Numbered from the stretch's first letter, positions 34,363 through 44,075 are shown. The stretch is DNA of 64,000 bases from Lactobacillus sp. ESL0679 (GCF_029433515.1 NZ_JAQTIG010000004.1:1-64000); one strand, 5' to 3'. Notes: generated from the letters alone by a model not told the origin. Numbers and translations: made by a program.

Positions 34363-34482
34363 ATGGATAATAATGAAGTATTAAATCTGCAAACTGAAGA
34401 CTTGTTAAGGAAAAAGCATCATAAATCAAAGCCACAAGTAACATACATTTGTATTGGTGGTCTTATTATTCTTGCTGGATAG
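34363..34482 (+). CDS. class III lanthipeptide precursor, copy 2
   Basis: A 39-residue peptide with a good AGGAGA site 7 nt before ATG. The leader contains VLNLQTEDLLRKK, matching copy 1 at LNLQTEDLL. The core side reads VTYICIGGLIILAG. Thr27 and Cys30 are the only Thr/Cys pair after the leader, and Ser22 lies in the basic linker, so one T-x-x-C ring is the simplest product. The Gly-rich hydrophobic tail is like the C-terminus of SHP pheromones. DNA encoding the leader motif shares 17 identical bases with copy 1 (34185-34201 and 34384-34400), showing duplication. Confidence 0.82.
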   Translation: MDNNEVLNLQTEDLLRKKHHKSKPQVTYICIGGLIILAG

Positions 34483-34571
34483 TGAATAAGCTTTAAAGGG
34501 ATTTCTTTAAATAAAGATTGTATCAGAATTTATTAGTTGAAAAATGTTTAATAAATTTCCATCAAGTTTTA

Positions 34572-34608
34572 AGGGCACATCTTTAGGCTATTTTAAGATG
34601 TGCCTTTA
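34572..34608 (+). terminator. hairpin between precursor and exporter genes
   Basis: Stem AAGGGCACATCTTTA/TAAGATGTGCCTTT with an 8-nt loop, followed only by a short T stretch. It is placed so as to let partial read-through set high precursor and low enzyme expression, or to protect the precursor mRNA. The stretch from 34483 to 34571 contains nothing else I recognise. Confidence 0.65.
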
Positions 34609-34636
34609 CTAGTTGAAATAGAATGAGAGTCTACTT

Positions 34637-36361
34637 ATGGAAAAGAAGATAACTTTATATACCTTATCGTGGGGATTTGTTTTTGGGATATTGCTTAGTG
34701 TTTGTGGGACCTTTGTTAATATTTGGGTACCATTAGTTATTAAGCAGTTAGTAGATGCCAAGACTAAGATTGTTAATCATTTAAATATCAATCTAGCGTT
34801 AGTAGTTGCCGTGGCAATTATTCTAAGTGCTATTGTGAGTGCAATTAGTGAGTATCTCATCAGTGTAGCAGGTGATCGCAAGATTGCTGCTGTGCGGATG
34901 CAGGTTGAGCAGCATTTACTTACACTGCCAATGAGTTTTTTTGCTGATAAAAGAAGTGGTCAACTCTCAAGTCGAGTAATTAATGATGCTGAGGTTGTAC
35001 AGGATTTTATGACTGGCAGTATTCCAACGAGTATTAATAGTTTGATCACGATTGTTGGTTCATTTTTGATTCTCTTTAGTCTTGATTGGCGATTAACGTT
35101 ATTTATTATTTTGTCTTTTTCATTAATTATTTTTATTGCCATTCCTATTGGGAAGATTAGCGAAAAGCTGTCAGTAATTACGCAGAATAAGCTGAGTGAA
35201 CTGTCGGGTCAAAGCACAGAAAATCTCTATAATATTCGCAGTATTAAGTTAAATAATGCTTATCGGCCAGTTTTAGCTAATTTTAAAGACGTTGTTAATA
35301 ATCTCTTTAAGGTATCTAAGAGAACTGACAAGATTTTTTCAATTGTTGGGCCAATCCAAACCGTTTTCACTCTTGGCATCATTTTAATGATTATTATTTA
35401 TGGTGGTATTCGTGTTCAGCAGCAGAGTTTGAGTATTGGAACGTTGGTTTCTTTTTTAATATATCTTTTCCAAGTAATTGATCCCATTAATTCCTTAGGC
35501 AATTTTTATGCGGGATATAAGCAAGCTAAAGGTGCGACTGTTAAGCTTAATAAGATTCTAAATACGCAAGGTGAACAGGATGTTTATACCAAGCAAATAT
35601 CACAATTACCTGTATGTGGTGATTTGATTTTGCAAAATGTGTCTTTTTCTTATAACGATCAGGAACCGGTTTTACAAAATGTGTCACTTAAGTTTGCGGC
35701 AGGTAAGAAGACGGCAATTGTTGGTCCGTCTGGTGCAGGGAAAACGACAATTATTAATTTGTTAGCAAGACTGTATGAAATAGAGCATGGAAAATTACTT
35801 TTGGGTCAAGAACAGGCATCAGAATATAAGTTAAGTACTTGGCGGGATATGTTTGCTGTTGTGACACAAGAAAATACAATTATTTCGGGAACAATTTATT
35901 TGAATTTAACCTTTGGTTTAGCCCAAAAACCAAAAGACAGTGCAATTTGGTCGGCACTTGAAAAGGCTAACTTAGCTGCTGAGATCAAAAAATTACCGCA
36001 AGGATTGCAAACTGTTGTCGGGGAGCAAGGTGTAGGTCTATCTGGTGGTCAGAGGCAGCGTCTGCAATTAGCACGTGCATATTTAAGAAACGCAAACTTT
36101 TTAATTTTAGATGAAGCAACATCCAACTTAGATCCTGATTCCGAAAAAATTGTCTCGGATGCTTTGAATAAAATTATGATGGGGCAGAAGACAACCTTAA
36201 TTGTGATCGCACACAGACTGTCAACAATTGTTGATTCAGACAAAATCTACTTTTTGGATCAACATCGCGTTATTGGCAGTGGCACGCATAAAGACTTAAT
36301 GCAAAAAGTTCCTAAGTATCAGCAGTTTGTTAAGGAACAAATTTTAGCAGTTAATGAATAG
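34637..36361 (+). CDS. ABC exporter of the lanthipeptide cluster (LanT-like)
   Basis: A 574-residue half-transporter with six membrane helices (about residues 10-285) fused to an ATPase: Walker A GPSGAGKTT (363-371), signature LSGGQRQR (468-475) and Walker B LILDEATSNLD (489-499). There is no C39 peptidase domain, so leader removal must be done elsewhere, as is usual for class III clusters. It starts 28 nt after the hairpin and is 14 nt before the synthetase gene. Export of the modified peptides is inferred from context, with multidrug-type export as alternative. Confidence 0.85.
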   Translation: MEKKITLYTLSWGFVFGILLSVCGTFVNIWVPLVIKQLVDAKTKIVNHLNINLALVVAVAIILSAIVSAISEYLISVAGDRKIAAVRMQVEQHLLTLPMSFFADKRSGQLSSRVINDAEVVQDFMTGSIPTSINSLITIVGSFLILFSLDWRLTLFIILSFSLIIFIAIPIGKISEKLSVITQNKLSELSGQSTENLYNIRSIKLNNAYRPVLANFKDVVNNLFKVSKRTDKIFSIVGPIQTVFTLGIILMIIIYGGIRVQQQSLSIGTLVSFLIYLFQVIDPINSLGNFYAGYKQAKGATVKLNKILNTQGEQDVYTKQISQLPVCGDLILQNVSFSYNDQEPVLQNVSLKFAAGKKTAIVGPSGAGKTTIINLLARLYEIEHGKLLLGQEQASEYKLSTWRDMFAVVTQENTIISGTIYLNLTFGLAQKPKDSAIWSALEKANLAAEIKKLPQGLQTVVGEQGVGLSGGQRQRLQLARAYLRNANFLILDEATSNLDPDSEKIVSDALNKIMMGQKTTLIVIAHRLSTIVDSDKIYFLDQHRVIGSGTHKDLMQKVPKYQQFVKEQILAVNE

Positions 36362-36375
36362 AAAGTAGGGCAATA

Positions 36376-38985
36376 ATGGAATTAACAGGTAATGACTACC
36401 TTGGATTTATTAAAGATGACAAGACATTATTTTATCAACCTAACAATAATCAGCAGGATGGTTTTAAATATATTAAGCCAACTGGCAAGTTTTATGATTA
36501 TAGTGATAATTATTGGCATTACATTTTGTTTGATCATCAATTGCCTGAACAAGGTTGGAAAATCCATATTTCAGCAAATATTAAGGATGCTCAGCAGTTG
36601 CTACTTGCTGTTAGTAAATATTTGACGGTTAAACAGGTAACGTATAAATTTGTGAATACTCTTGATGAGCTGGTTTTAAGTAATTCAAAGTATGGCGATC
36701 GTGCAGGCTCAGGAAAGTTCATTACGATTTATCCAAGAACTGACAAAGAATTTGTTCAGCTACTTGATGAACTAGCGCAAGTTACAAGCAATTTTTTAGA
36801 AGGTCCATATATTCTAAGCGATAAGGAATGGCACGATACCCATATTTTTTATCGCTATGGTGCATTTAAAGAAATCAAAGCAAAAATTAATGGTAAAGAA
36901 GTATATTGCATCAGGGATAATCATGGAAATCTAATTGAAGATAAAAGAGTACCATACTATCAAGTGCCTGAGTTCATTGTGGAACCTGCTGAATTGCAAT
37001 CTAACGTTCAACAATATAACCAATCTGAATTTAAACAATTAATGAAGTATCAAATTGACTCAGCACTGCATTTTAGTAATGCTGGTGGAGTTTATCATGC
37101 AACTTTAAATGGTAATGAGTGCGTCTTAAAAGAAGGTCGTGCTCATGCCGGTCTTGATGCTAATGGCTTGGATGGTTTTGAGCGAGTAGAACGCGAATAT
37201 AAGGCTTTGGCAAAGTTGCATGATGTTCCAGAGACAGTTAATGTCTTTGAAAAATTTAAGGCATGGAAGCATTTATACTTGGTAGAAGAATATCTTGAAG
37301 GAGATACATTGGCTGACTTTATTGATAGTCAGTATCCGTTTACTGCAAGTAAAGCTGAAAAAAAGAAGTATGCAAAAAAATGTGTTGCAATTATTAATGC
37401 ATTGACAGTGGCAGTTGAGCATATCCATAGTTATGGCTTAGCGATTGGCGATTTACAGCCAGACAATGTTATTTTACTTAATTTAACAGACAATATCATT
37501 AAATTAATTGACTTTGAAAACTCGCAAAAATTGACTGCTAAATATCAGCCGGGGATGGCAACACCAGGTTATGCTGATGTTAATGCTCATACCTTTGGGG
37601 AGGCTGATAATATTGCTTTATATAAGATTGCGCGTTATATGATTTTGCCAATAGCCAGTGGTTTTGATTGGGCTCCTGAAATCGAGCAAGAACAGGATAA
37701 AAATATTGCTAATGAATTTGGTCCTGAAATTGTAGACTTTTTTCATTGCTTGAAAAATAAGTTGAGCCTAGATTTTAATACTTCTGCACGCCACCCACAA
37801 CATTATCAAGCAAATTTGTCTAAGCCAAAAACAAGTTTTGATATTGATAACCTTGATAAAAATATTGCAGAAGTAGCACAGGGGATTATCCAACATCTTA
37901 ATTTTGATTTTAGGGGCTTAATTCGTGGTGATATTGCAGAATATGATTCTCAAACTAGTTATTACTCAGTAGCTAAAGGTGCTTTTGGTGCAATTATGGC
38001 ATTGACAAGGTCTAATTGCTTAAATAACAAAATCAATCACCAGATTCATAATTGGATTGACAATCAGATTACTAATATTAAAAAATTGCTAGATCATCAG
38101 GATAATAATAGCGGGTTATTTACAGGACTTACAGGTATTGCGGTAGTTTTAGCTGAACAGGGCTATCAAGAGTTGAGCAAATTAATTATGGACAAATTGT
38201 TGTCTTGTAAATTAAACCAAGATATTTCAATTTATTCTGGAATTTCTGGTGTAGGTCTAGCCTACTTAACGTTTTATATGCAGAATAATGATGAAAAATA
38301 TTTGCGCCAAGCGCAATTATTAGCTAAAAAAGTTAGTGAACTTACTCAATCAAGAAATTATACTAAAGAATGTGATAGTGGCTTGTTAACGGGCTGGTTA
38401 GGTGCAGCTCTGTTTTTGTGGAAAATGTATATTGCTACTAAGTTTGAAAAATATCGCATAGAAGCATTAAGAATATTGCATTTAGTATTGAGCAATTCAC
38501 TCGAAATTGAGCAAACTGTTGCTTATATTAAAGACAATACATTATCTTATGAACGGTTGATGCCGTATGTAAATCATGGTAGTGCAGGTTTGGCGTTATT
38601 ATTAATAGAATTTATTCAAGATAGCCCCGAAAGTGTTAGTCAGGATGAAAAAGCTATATTACAAAAATTAATTAAAACCAATGATGTTTTTGTAACATAC
38701 TTAGATGGCTTATTTGATGGCTTTATTAGCTTAATAGTTTTGGATACTGCAGTTGCCAATTTAACTGATGATAACCGATTAGCACACAAGCTAAAATTGC
38801 TTAATAATTATATTGTAGGTCAAGGAGATGCGGCTTTCGTTCAGGGAAGATTCGGCTATAAACTATCACTTGATTTGACAACTGGTAATAGTGGCTTATT
38901 ACTAGTACTTAATGATATTAAGCAGCATAAGTGGGGATCATGGATGCCACTTTTTAAAAGTGATCAATTTAAATTATTCTGTTAA
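36376..38985 (+). CDS. class III lanthipeptide synthetase (LanKC)
   Basis: An 869-residue three-domain enzyme that phosphorylates Ser/Thr of precursor peptides, eliminates phosphate and forms thioether rings. The lyase domain covers about 1-210 (YGDRAGSGKFITIYP at 106-120 and GPYILSD at 143-149). The kinase covers about 225-460 (Lys252 in VLKEG, catalytic D359 in GDLQPDNV, DFEN at 379-382 in place of DFG). The LanC-like cyclase covers about 500-869, with glycine motifs at 579, 618, 668, 733 and 836. The zinc ligands of LanC are missing: NHG stands where CHG would be, and SGLLTG where a WCYG-type Cys would be. That places it in class III rather than IV. Confidence 0.9.
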   Translation: MELTGNDYLGFIKDDKTLFYQPNNNQQDGFKYIKPTGKFYDYSDNYWHYILFDHQLPEQGWKIHISANIKDAQQLLLAVSKYLTVKQVTYKFVNTLDELVLSNSKYGDRAGSGKFITIYPRTDKEFVQLLDELAQVTSNFLEGPYILSDKEWHDTHIFYRYGAFKEIKAKINGKEVYCIRDNHGNLIEDKRVPYYQVPEFIVEPAELQSNVQQYNQSEFKQLMKYQIDSALHFSNAGGVYHATLNGNECVLKEGRAHAGLDANGLDGFERVEREYKALAKLHDVPETVNVFEKFKAWKHLYLVEEYLEGDTLADFIDSQYPFTASKAEKKKYAKKCVAIINALTVAVEHIHSYGLAIGDLQPDNVILLNLTDNIIKLIDFENSQKLTAKYQPGMATPGYADVNAHTFGEADNIALYKIARYMILPIASGFDWAPEIEQEQDKNIANEFGPEIVDFFHCLKNKLSLDFNTSARHPQHYQANLSKPKTSFDIDNLDKNIAEVAQGIIQHLNFDFRGLIRGDIAEYDSQTSYYSVAKGAFGAIMALTRSNCLNNKINHQIHNWIDNQITNIKKLLDHQDNNSGLFTGLTGIAVVLAEQGYQELSKLIMDKLLSCKLNQDISIYSGISGVGLAYLTFYMQNNDEKYLRQAQLLAKKVSELTQSRNYTKECDSGLLTGWLGAALFLWKMYIATKFEKYRIEALRILHLVLSNSLEIEQTVAYIKDNTLSYERLMPYVNHGSAGLALLLIEFIQDSPESVSQDEKAILQKLIKTNDVFVTYLDGLFDGFISLIVLDTAVANLTDDNRLAHKLKLLNNYIVGQGDAAFVQGRFGYKLSLDLTTGNSGLLLVLNDIKQHKWGSWMPLFKSDQFKLFC

Positions 38986-39117
38986 ATAAAGTGAAATGGC
39001 AAATCAAATTTCATAGTTCCTGCTGCTTTATTGATTATATTCGGCACTTGTTACTCTTTTGTCTGCAATAATGGTAAAATAATAAACGATTATTGAATAA
39101 AATTTGGAGCAAATGAA

Positions 39118-40434
39118 ATGTTAAATAAGAACAAACAAATTTGGTTTATTGGAATTAAGGGTACAGGAATGGCCTCCTTAGCATTATTGCTGCACGACTT
39201 GGGCTACAATGTGGCCGGCAGTGACATTACAAAGTACACTTTTACTCAAGTGCCTCTGGAAAAAGCTGGGATTGAGGTTGTTGACTTTGCGGCAGCGAAT
39301 ATTAAGCCTAGTGGTCAAGTAATTGTTAAAGGTAATGCTTTTAAAAATGATAATGTGGAAGTTAAAGCATGTGAAGACCAGGGGATTGCTTGGCAGAGTT
39401 ACCCAGATACAGTTGAAGAACTTGTTGCTATGCACACCAGTATCGGTATTTCTGGAACGCATGGTAAAACTTCAACTACTGGATTATTAGCTCATGTGCT
39501 TGGTGAAGCTGCACCGACATCTTATTTAATTGGTGATGGCGAGGGTAAAGGAGTGCAGGACTCGCGTTTCTTTGTTTATGAGGCCGATGAATACCGCCGC
39601 CACTTCTTGGCATACCACCCAGATTACCAAATTATGACTAACATTGACTTCGATCACCCTGATTATTTTAAAGATCAGGATGATTACACCTCTGCCTTCC
39701 AAACGGCAGCCGATCAAACTAAGAAGGGACTCTTTGTCTGGGGTGGCAACAGCCGTCTGCAAGCATTAAAGACCAGCATTCCTAAGTATACTTATGGTTT
39801 TGATGATCGTGATGACTTTCAAGCTGTTAATATCGAGCGGTCAACTACTGGTTCAACCTTTGATGTTTTGGCTCATGGTGAAAATATTGGTCGCTTTACT
39901 GTTCATTTGTTTGGTGACCATAATATTTTGAATACAACGGCAGTTGTTGCGGTTGCGCATACTGAAAATATTCCGTTAAAGGATATTCAAGAGGGTTTGT
40001 TAACTTATCATGGTGCTAAGCGTCGCTTTACCGAAACTGATTATGGCGACATTAATGTAATTGATGATTATGCCCATCACCCAACAGAGATGCGGGCCAC
40101 CATTCAAGCTGCTCGCCAAAAGTTCCCGGGTAAACGTCTTGTTGTTGTTTTTCAACCGCACACATTTTCTCGGACTAAAAAATATGCTAAGGATTTTGAA
40201 GAAATCTTACATGGCGTCGACAAGGCTTACGTAACACCAATTTATGCTTCAGCTCGTGAAAGTGCCGGTGATATTTCTAGTGAAGACTTAACCGCACAAA
40301 TTCCTGGTTCTGAAGTGATTGATTTAGCGAATATCGCTGATTTAACCCAAAATCATGACAGCGTCATTATCTTTATGGGTGCTGGCGACATTCCAAAATA
40401 CGAGGACGCTTTCGCAAAATTATTGCAAAAATAA
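39118..40434 (+). CDS. murC: UDP-N-acetylmuramate-L-alanine ligase
   Basis: Adds L-Ala to UDP-MurNAc, the first step of the peptidoglycan stem peptide. The N-terminal Rossmann segment (FIGIKGTGMASLALLL), the ATP loop GISGTHGKTSTTGLLAHVL (P-loop) and the C-terminal domain (DDYAHHPTEMRATI) are all present. The 438 residues are typical. It stands alone, with a terminator behind it. The 132 nt before it hold no clear promoter. Confidence 0.96.
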   Translation: MLNKNKQIWFIGIKGTGMASLALLLHDLGYNVAGSDITKYTFTQVPLEKAGIEVVDFAAANIKPSGQVIVKGNAFKNDNVEVKACEDQGIAWQSYPDTVEELVAMHTSIGISGTHGKTSTTGLLAHVLGEAAPTSYLIGDGEGKGVQDSRFFVYEADEYRRHFLAYHPDYQIMTNIDFDHPDYFKDQDDYTSAFQTAADQTKKGLFVWGGNSRLQALKTSIPKYTYGFDDRDDFQAVNIERSTTGSTFDVLAHGENIGRFTVHLFGDHNILNTTAVVAVAHTENIPLKDIQEGLLTYHGAKRRFTETDYGDINVIDDYAHHPTEMRATIQAARQKFPGKRLVVVFQPHTFSRTKKYAKDFEEILHGVDKAYVTPIYASARESAGDISSEDLTAQIPGSEVIDLANIADLTQNHDSVIIFMGAGDIPKYEDAFAKLLQK

Positions 40435-40444
40435 AATTAACTAA

Positions 40445-40475
40445 GAAACTAGTTGCAACGCGACTAGTTTTTTTA
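40445..40475 (+). terminator. terminator of murC
   Basis: Stem AAACTAGT/ACTAGTTT with a loop of about nine bases, followed by seven T. Confidence 0.85.
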
Positions 40476-40565
40476 AACCATAATTAAGTCAGTAACCTGC
40501 TAGAAGCCGTTAAAACTGTTAGAATGGTATGTGAATTAACTGACGATTTAATAATGAGGAGAACT

Positions 40566-43232
40566 ATGGCTGATCAAAAATTACTTTTAATTGATGGTAA
40601 CTCTGTTGCCTTTCGTGCGTTTTATGCACTTTATCGGCAGCTCGAAAACTTCAAAAACGCTGAAGGTCTGCACACTAATGCCATTTATGCTTTTAAAAAT
40701 ATGCTGGATGTTTTGTTAAAAGACGTTAAGCCAGATTATGTCTTGGTTGCCTTTGATGCCGGCAAGACAACTTTTAGAAATAAAATGTATGGTGATTACA
40801 AAGGCGGCCGGCAAAAGACACCACCAGAATTATTGGAGCAGCTGCCATATATTCAGGAACTGCTGCATGATTTGGGGATTGCCACCTACGAATTGAAAGA
40901 TTATGAAGCCGATGATATTATTGGTACTTTTGCGCGTCTTGGTGAAGAACAAAACATGACGGTGACGATTGTTACTGGGGACAAGGACTTGACTCAGCTG
41001 GCTTCAGAAAAGACGACAGTCATGGTAACTAAGTCTGGAGTTTCAGACCTAGAAGCCTACACTCCTGAACACATGAAGGAAGTTAATGGTGTTACACCAA
41101 CTGAGTTCATTGATATGAAGGCATTAATGGGTGATAATTCTGATAATTATCCTGGTGTAACCAAGGTTGGACCAAAGACGGCTTCACGCTTAATCCAGCA
41201 ATATGGTTCGGTTGAAAGTCTTTACGAGCATGTTGCTGATATGAAGAAGTCCAAGTTAAAGGAAAACCTGATTAATGATCAGGACAAGGCATTTTTGGCT
41301 AAAAAATTGGCAACAATTGATCGTAAAAGTCCAGTGACCATTAATTTGGCAGATGTTAAGTGGCAAAAGGTTGATCAGGATAAGTTGCGGCAGTTTTACG
41401 AGAAGATGAATTTTCGCAAATTTTTAAGTCAACTGGATGCCGCTGCTACTGGCGAAGATGCCCCTAAAGAAGAAATTAAGATTGACTATGTTGAACTGAC
41501 TAAGGAGCAGTTAGAACAAATTAAGGTTGACGAGCAATCGACTGTTAGCTTTTATTTAGGGATGCTGGGCGCTAATTATCACTTGGCTGACTTTGTTGGT
41601 TTTGCTCTTAAAATCGGTGAGCAAACTTATGTCAGTCGCGATATTGAGCTCTTGCAAACCCAGCCGTTAAAGCAAATTTTGGAAAATGCTCAAATTAAGA
41701 AGGATGTCTTTGACCTTAAACGGACAATGGTTGGTCTTAATCGGCTAGATATTCATGTTCGCGGGATAGATTACGACATGCTTCTAGCCTCGTATTTGGT
41801 AAACAATGAAAACAACTCCAACGACATGGGTGAAGTTTGCCATTTGTATGGTGATTATTCTGTTAAGAGTGACTTTGAAGTTTATGGTAAGGGCAAAAAG
41901 GAACACATTCCTGATGATGACCAGATTTTGTTCAGTCACCTGGCCAGCAAGGCTCAGTCAATTGTTAGGTTGAAGGACGAATTGCTCAAGCGCCTTAAGG
42001 ACCATGAGCAAGATGACCTGTATGCGAGCATTGAAATTCCGGTAGCGCGCGTTTTAGCGGTGATGGAAATGAACGGCATTAAGGTGCAAGCTGGCACTTT
42101 AATTCAATTACAAAACGAATTTGCCGTGGAATTACAGGAACTTGAGAACAAAATTTACCAAGAGGCTGGAGAACGCTTCAATCTCAACTCACCTAAGCAA
42201 TTAGGGCACATTTTGTTTGAAAAGATGGGCTTGCCACCAATTAAAAAGACTAAAACTGGTTATTCCACTTCAGTTGATGTTTTAAACCAGTTAAAAGAGC
42301 AAAGCCCGATTATTGACGAAATTTTGACTTATCGGCAACTTGCCAAAATTCAGTCAACTTACGTTAAGGGATTGCTGGATGTAATTCAAAAAGACGGCCG
42401 CGTTCATACGCGGTACTTACAAACGTTAACGGCAACAGGTCGGCTATCTTCAGTTGATCCCAACTTGCAAAATATTCCAACGAGAACCGAAGAAGGCAAG
42501 CAAATTCGCAAGGCATTTGTGCCGAGTACTCCTGATGGCTATATCTTCTCCTGCGATTATTCGCAAATTGAATTACGTGTGTTGGCGCAGGTTTCCGGTG
42601 ATGAGCATATGCAGGAAGCCTTTAAGACGGGGTATGATATTCACTCACACACCGCGATGAAGATTTTCCATTTAGATTCTCCAAATGAAGTAACACCGCT
42701 GATGCGTCGCCGGGCTAAGGCCGTTAACTTTGGGATTGTTTATGGCATTTCCGATTATGGCCTGTCTAAGAATTTGAATATTAGTCGCAAGCAAGCTAAA
42801 GAATTTATTGATAATTACTTTGAGCAATATCCGCAAATTCGCGATTATATGGACAAGGCTGTCCAGGAAGCTCGCGAAAAGGGCTACGCCGAAACAATTA
42901 TGCACCGCCGCCGCTATTTGCCTGACATTCATGCCAAGAACTTTAATGTGCGGTCATTTGCGGAAAGAACCGCGATTAATTCGCCAATTCAGGGGTCAGC
43001 TGCCGATATTATTAAGATTGCCATGATTAACATGCAACAGAAGTTAGACGAGTTGCACCTCAAGACCAAGATGGTGGTGCAAGTGCACGATGAGTTGATT
43101 TTTGATGTTCCGAAGGATGAATTAGAAACGATTAAGAAGATTGTTCCAGAAGTGATGCAGTCAGCGGTGCGACTTGATATTCCGCTGATTGCTGACTCAG
43201 GTTGGGGCCATAATTGGTACGATGCAAAGTAA
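40566..43232 (+). CDS. polA: DNA polymerase I
   Basis: Repair and Okazaki-fragment polymerase. The 5' nuclease (about 1-290: VTGDKDLTQLA, MGDNSDNYPGV) and the polymerase domain (about 480-887: TATGRLSSVDPNLQNIP, DYSQIELRVLA, RRRAKAVNFGIVYG, QVHDELIFD) are intact. The middle domain lacks the acidic D-x-E of proofreading nucleases (VSFYLGMLG at that place), so 3'-5' exonuclease activity is probably absent, as in Bacillus Pol I. I start it at ATG 40566 after GAGGAGA, giving 887 residues. mutM follows after 12 nt. Confidence 0.95.
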   Translation: MADQKLLLIDGNSVAFRAFYALYRQLENFKNAEGLHTNAIYAFKNMLDVLLKDVKPDYVLVAFDAGKTTFRNKMYGDYKGGRQKTPPELLEQLPYIQELLHDLGIATYELKDYEADDIIGTFARLGEEQNMTVTIVTGDKDLTQLASEKTTVMVTKSGVSDLEAYTPEHMKEVNGVTPTEFIDMKALMGDNSDNYPGVTKVGPKTASRLIQQYGSVESLYEHVADMKKSKLKENLINDQDKAFLAKKLATIDRKSPVTINLADVKWQKVDQDKLRQFYEKMNFRKFLSQLDAAATGEDAPKEEIKIDYVELTKEQLEQIKVDEQSTVSFYLGMLGANYHLADFVGFALKIGEQTYVSRDIELLQTQPLKQILENAQIKKDVFDLKRTMVGLNRLDIHVRGIDYDMLLASYLVNNENNSNDMGEVCHLYGDYSVKSDFEVYGKGKKEHIPDDDQILFSHLASKAQSIVRLKDELLKRLKDHEQDDLYASIEIPVARVLAVMEMNGIKVQAGTLIQLQNEFAVELQELENKIYQEAGERFNLNSPKQLGHILFEKMGLPPIKKTKTGYSTSVDVLNQLKEQSPIIDEILTYRQLAKIQSTYVKGLLDVIQKDGRVHTRYLQTLTATGRLSSVDPNLQNIPTRTEEGKQIRKAFVPSTPDGYIFSCDYSQIELRVLAQVSGDEHMQEAFKTGYDIHSHTAMKIFHLDSPNEVTPLMRRRAKAVNFGIVYGISDYGLSKNLNISRKQAKEFIDNYFEQYPQIRDYMDKAVQEAREKGYAETIMHRRRYLPDIHAKNFNVRSFAERTAINSPIQGSAADIIKIAMINMQQKLDELHLKTKMVVQVHDELIFDVPKDELETIKKIVPEVMQSAVRLDIPLIADSGWGHNWYDAK

Positions 43233-43244
43233 GGAGATAGATTA

Positions 43245-44075
43245 ATGCCAGAGATGCCAGAAGTTGAGACAGTACGCCGCACTTTGCTTCCCTTAATTAA
43301 AGGAAAAACAATTAAACAGGTAACACTGTGGTATCCCAAAATTATTGCTAGTGATCCCGATGAATTTGCTAAGCAGGTTGCAGGGCGGCAGGTTTTGACG
43401 ATTGATCGTTATGCCAAGTATTTATTAATTCGCCTAAGTGGTGATCTGACAATTGTGTCGCATTTGCGCATGGAAGGTAAATATCGGTTGACAATGGTTG
43501 CTGCAGCTAAGGATAAACATGATCACGTGCAGTTTGCCTTCACTGATGATACGGCGTTGCGCTATAATGACGTGCGCAAGTTTGGACGGATGCAGTTAGT
43601 AGCAACTGGGACTGAACAGGTAGTTACTGGAATTAGCAAGTTAGGCTTTGAGCCGAATTCTGCTGCTTTTACCACAGAGTTTTTAGCAGCAGGTCTTAGC
43701 CGTAAGAAGAAAAATATTAAAAGCACCTTGCTTGATCAAACCATTGTGGCGGGTTTAGGCAATATTTATGTCGATGAAGTTTTGTGGGAAACCAAAATTC
43801 ATCCGTTAAGTAGCGCTAACAAAATTCCTAAAAAGAAAGTGGCCGAGCTGCATGATAACATTAATAAGCTGATTGCCTTGGCGATTACAAGACACGGTAC
43901 TACTGTACATACTTATCTTGATGCCAATGGCGAAACCGGTGGTTTTCAAAAAATGCTGCGGGTTTACGGTCATCAGGGTGAGCCGTGTGCACGTTGCGGC
44001 AGTCCGCTCGAAAAAATCAAGGTTAATGGTCGCGGTACTACTTTTTGTCCTAAGTGTCAGGTGGTCTACAAATGA
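43245..44075 (+). CDS. mutM: formamidopyrimidine-DNA glycosylase
   Basis: Removes 8-oxoguanine and formamidopyrimidines and cuts the strand at the gap. The N-terminal PEMPEVET, with catalytic Pro2 and Glu3 after Met removal, and the C-terminal zinc finger (CARCGSPLEKIKVNGRGTTFCPKC) are present. The 276 residues fit. It overlaps coaE (ATGA) and is in one operon with polA, a repair-linked pairing common in Firmicutes. Confidence 0.96.
   Translation: MPEMPEVETVRRTLLPLIKGKTIKQVTLWYPKIIASDPDEFAKQVAGRQVLTIDRYAKYLLIRLSGDLTIVSHLRMEGKYRLTMVAAAKDKHDHVQFAFTDDTALRYNDVRKFGRMQLVATGTEQVVTGISKLGFEPNSAAFTTEFLAAGLSRKKKNIKSTLLDQTIVAGLGNIYVDEVLWETKIHPLSSANKIPKKKVAELHDNINKLIALAITRHGTTVHTYLDANGETGGFQKMLRVYGHQGEPCARCGSPLEKIKVNGRGTTFCPKCQVVYK

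Noticed and set aside
36376-38985. Class IV (LanL) synthetase instead of class III
   Set aside because: Class IV cyclases keep the zinc-binding Cys-Cys-His set; the matching positions here read SGLLTG and NHG without Cys.
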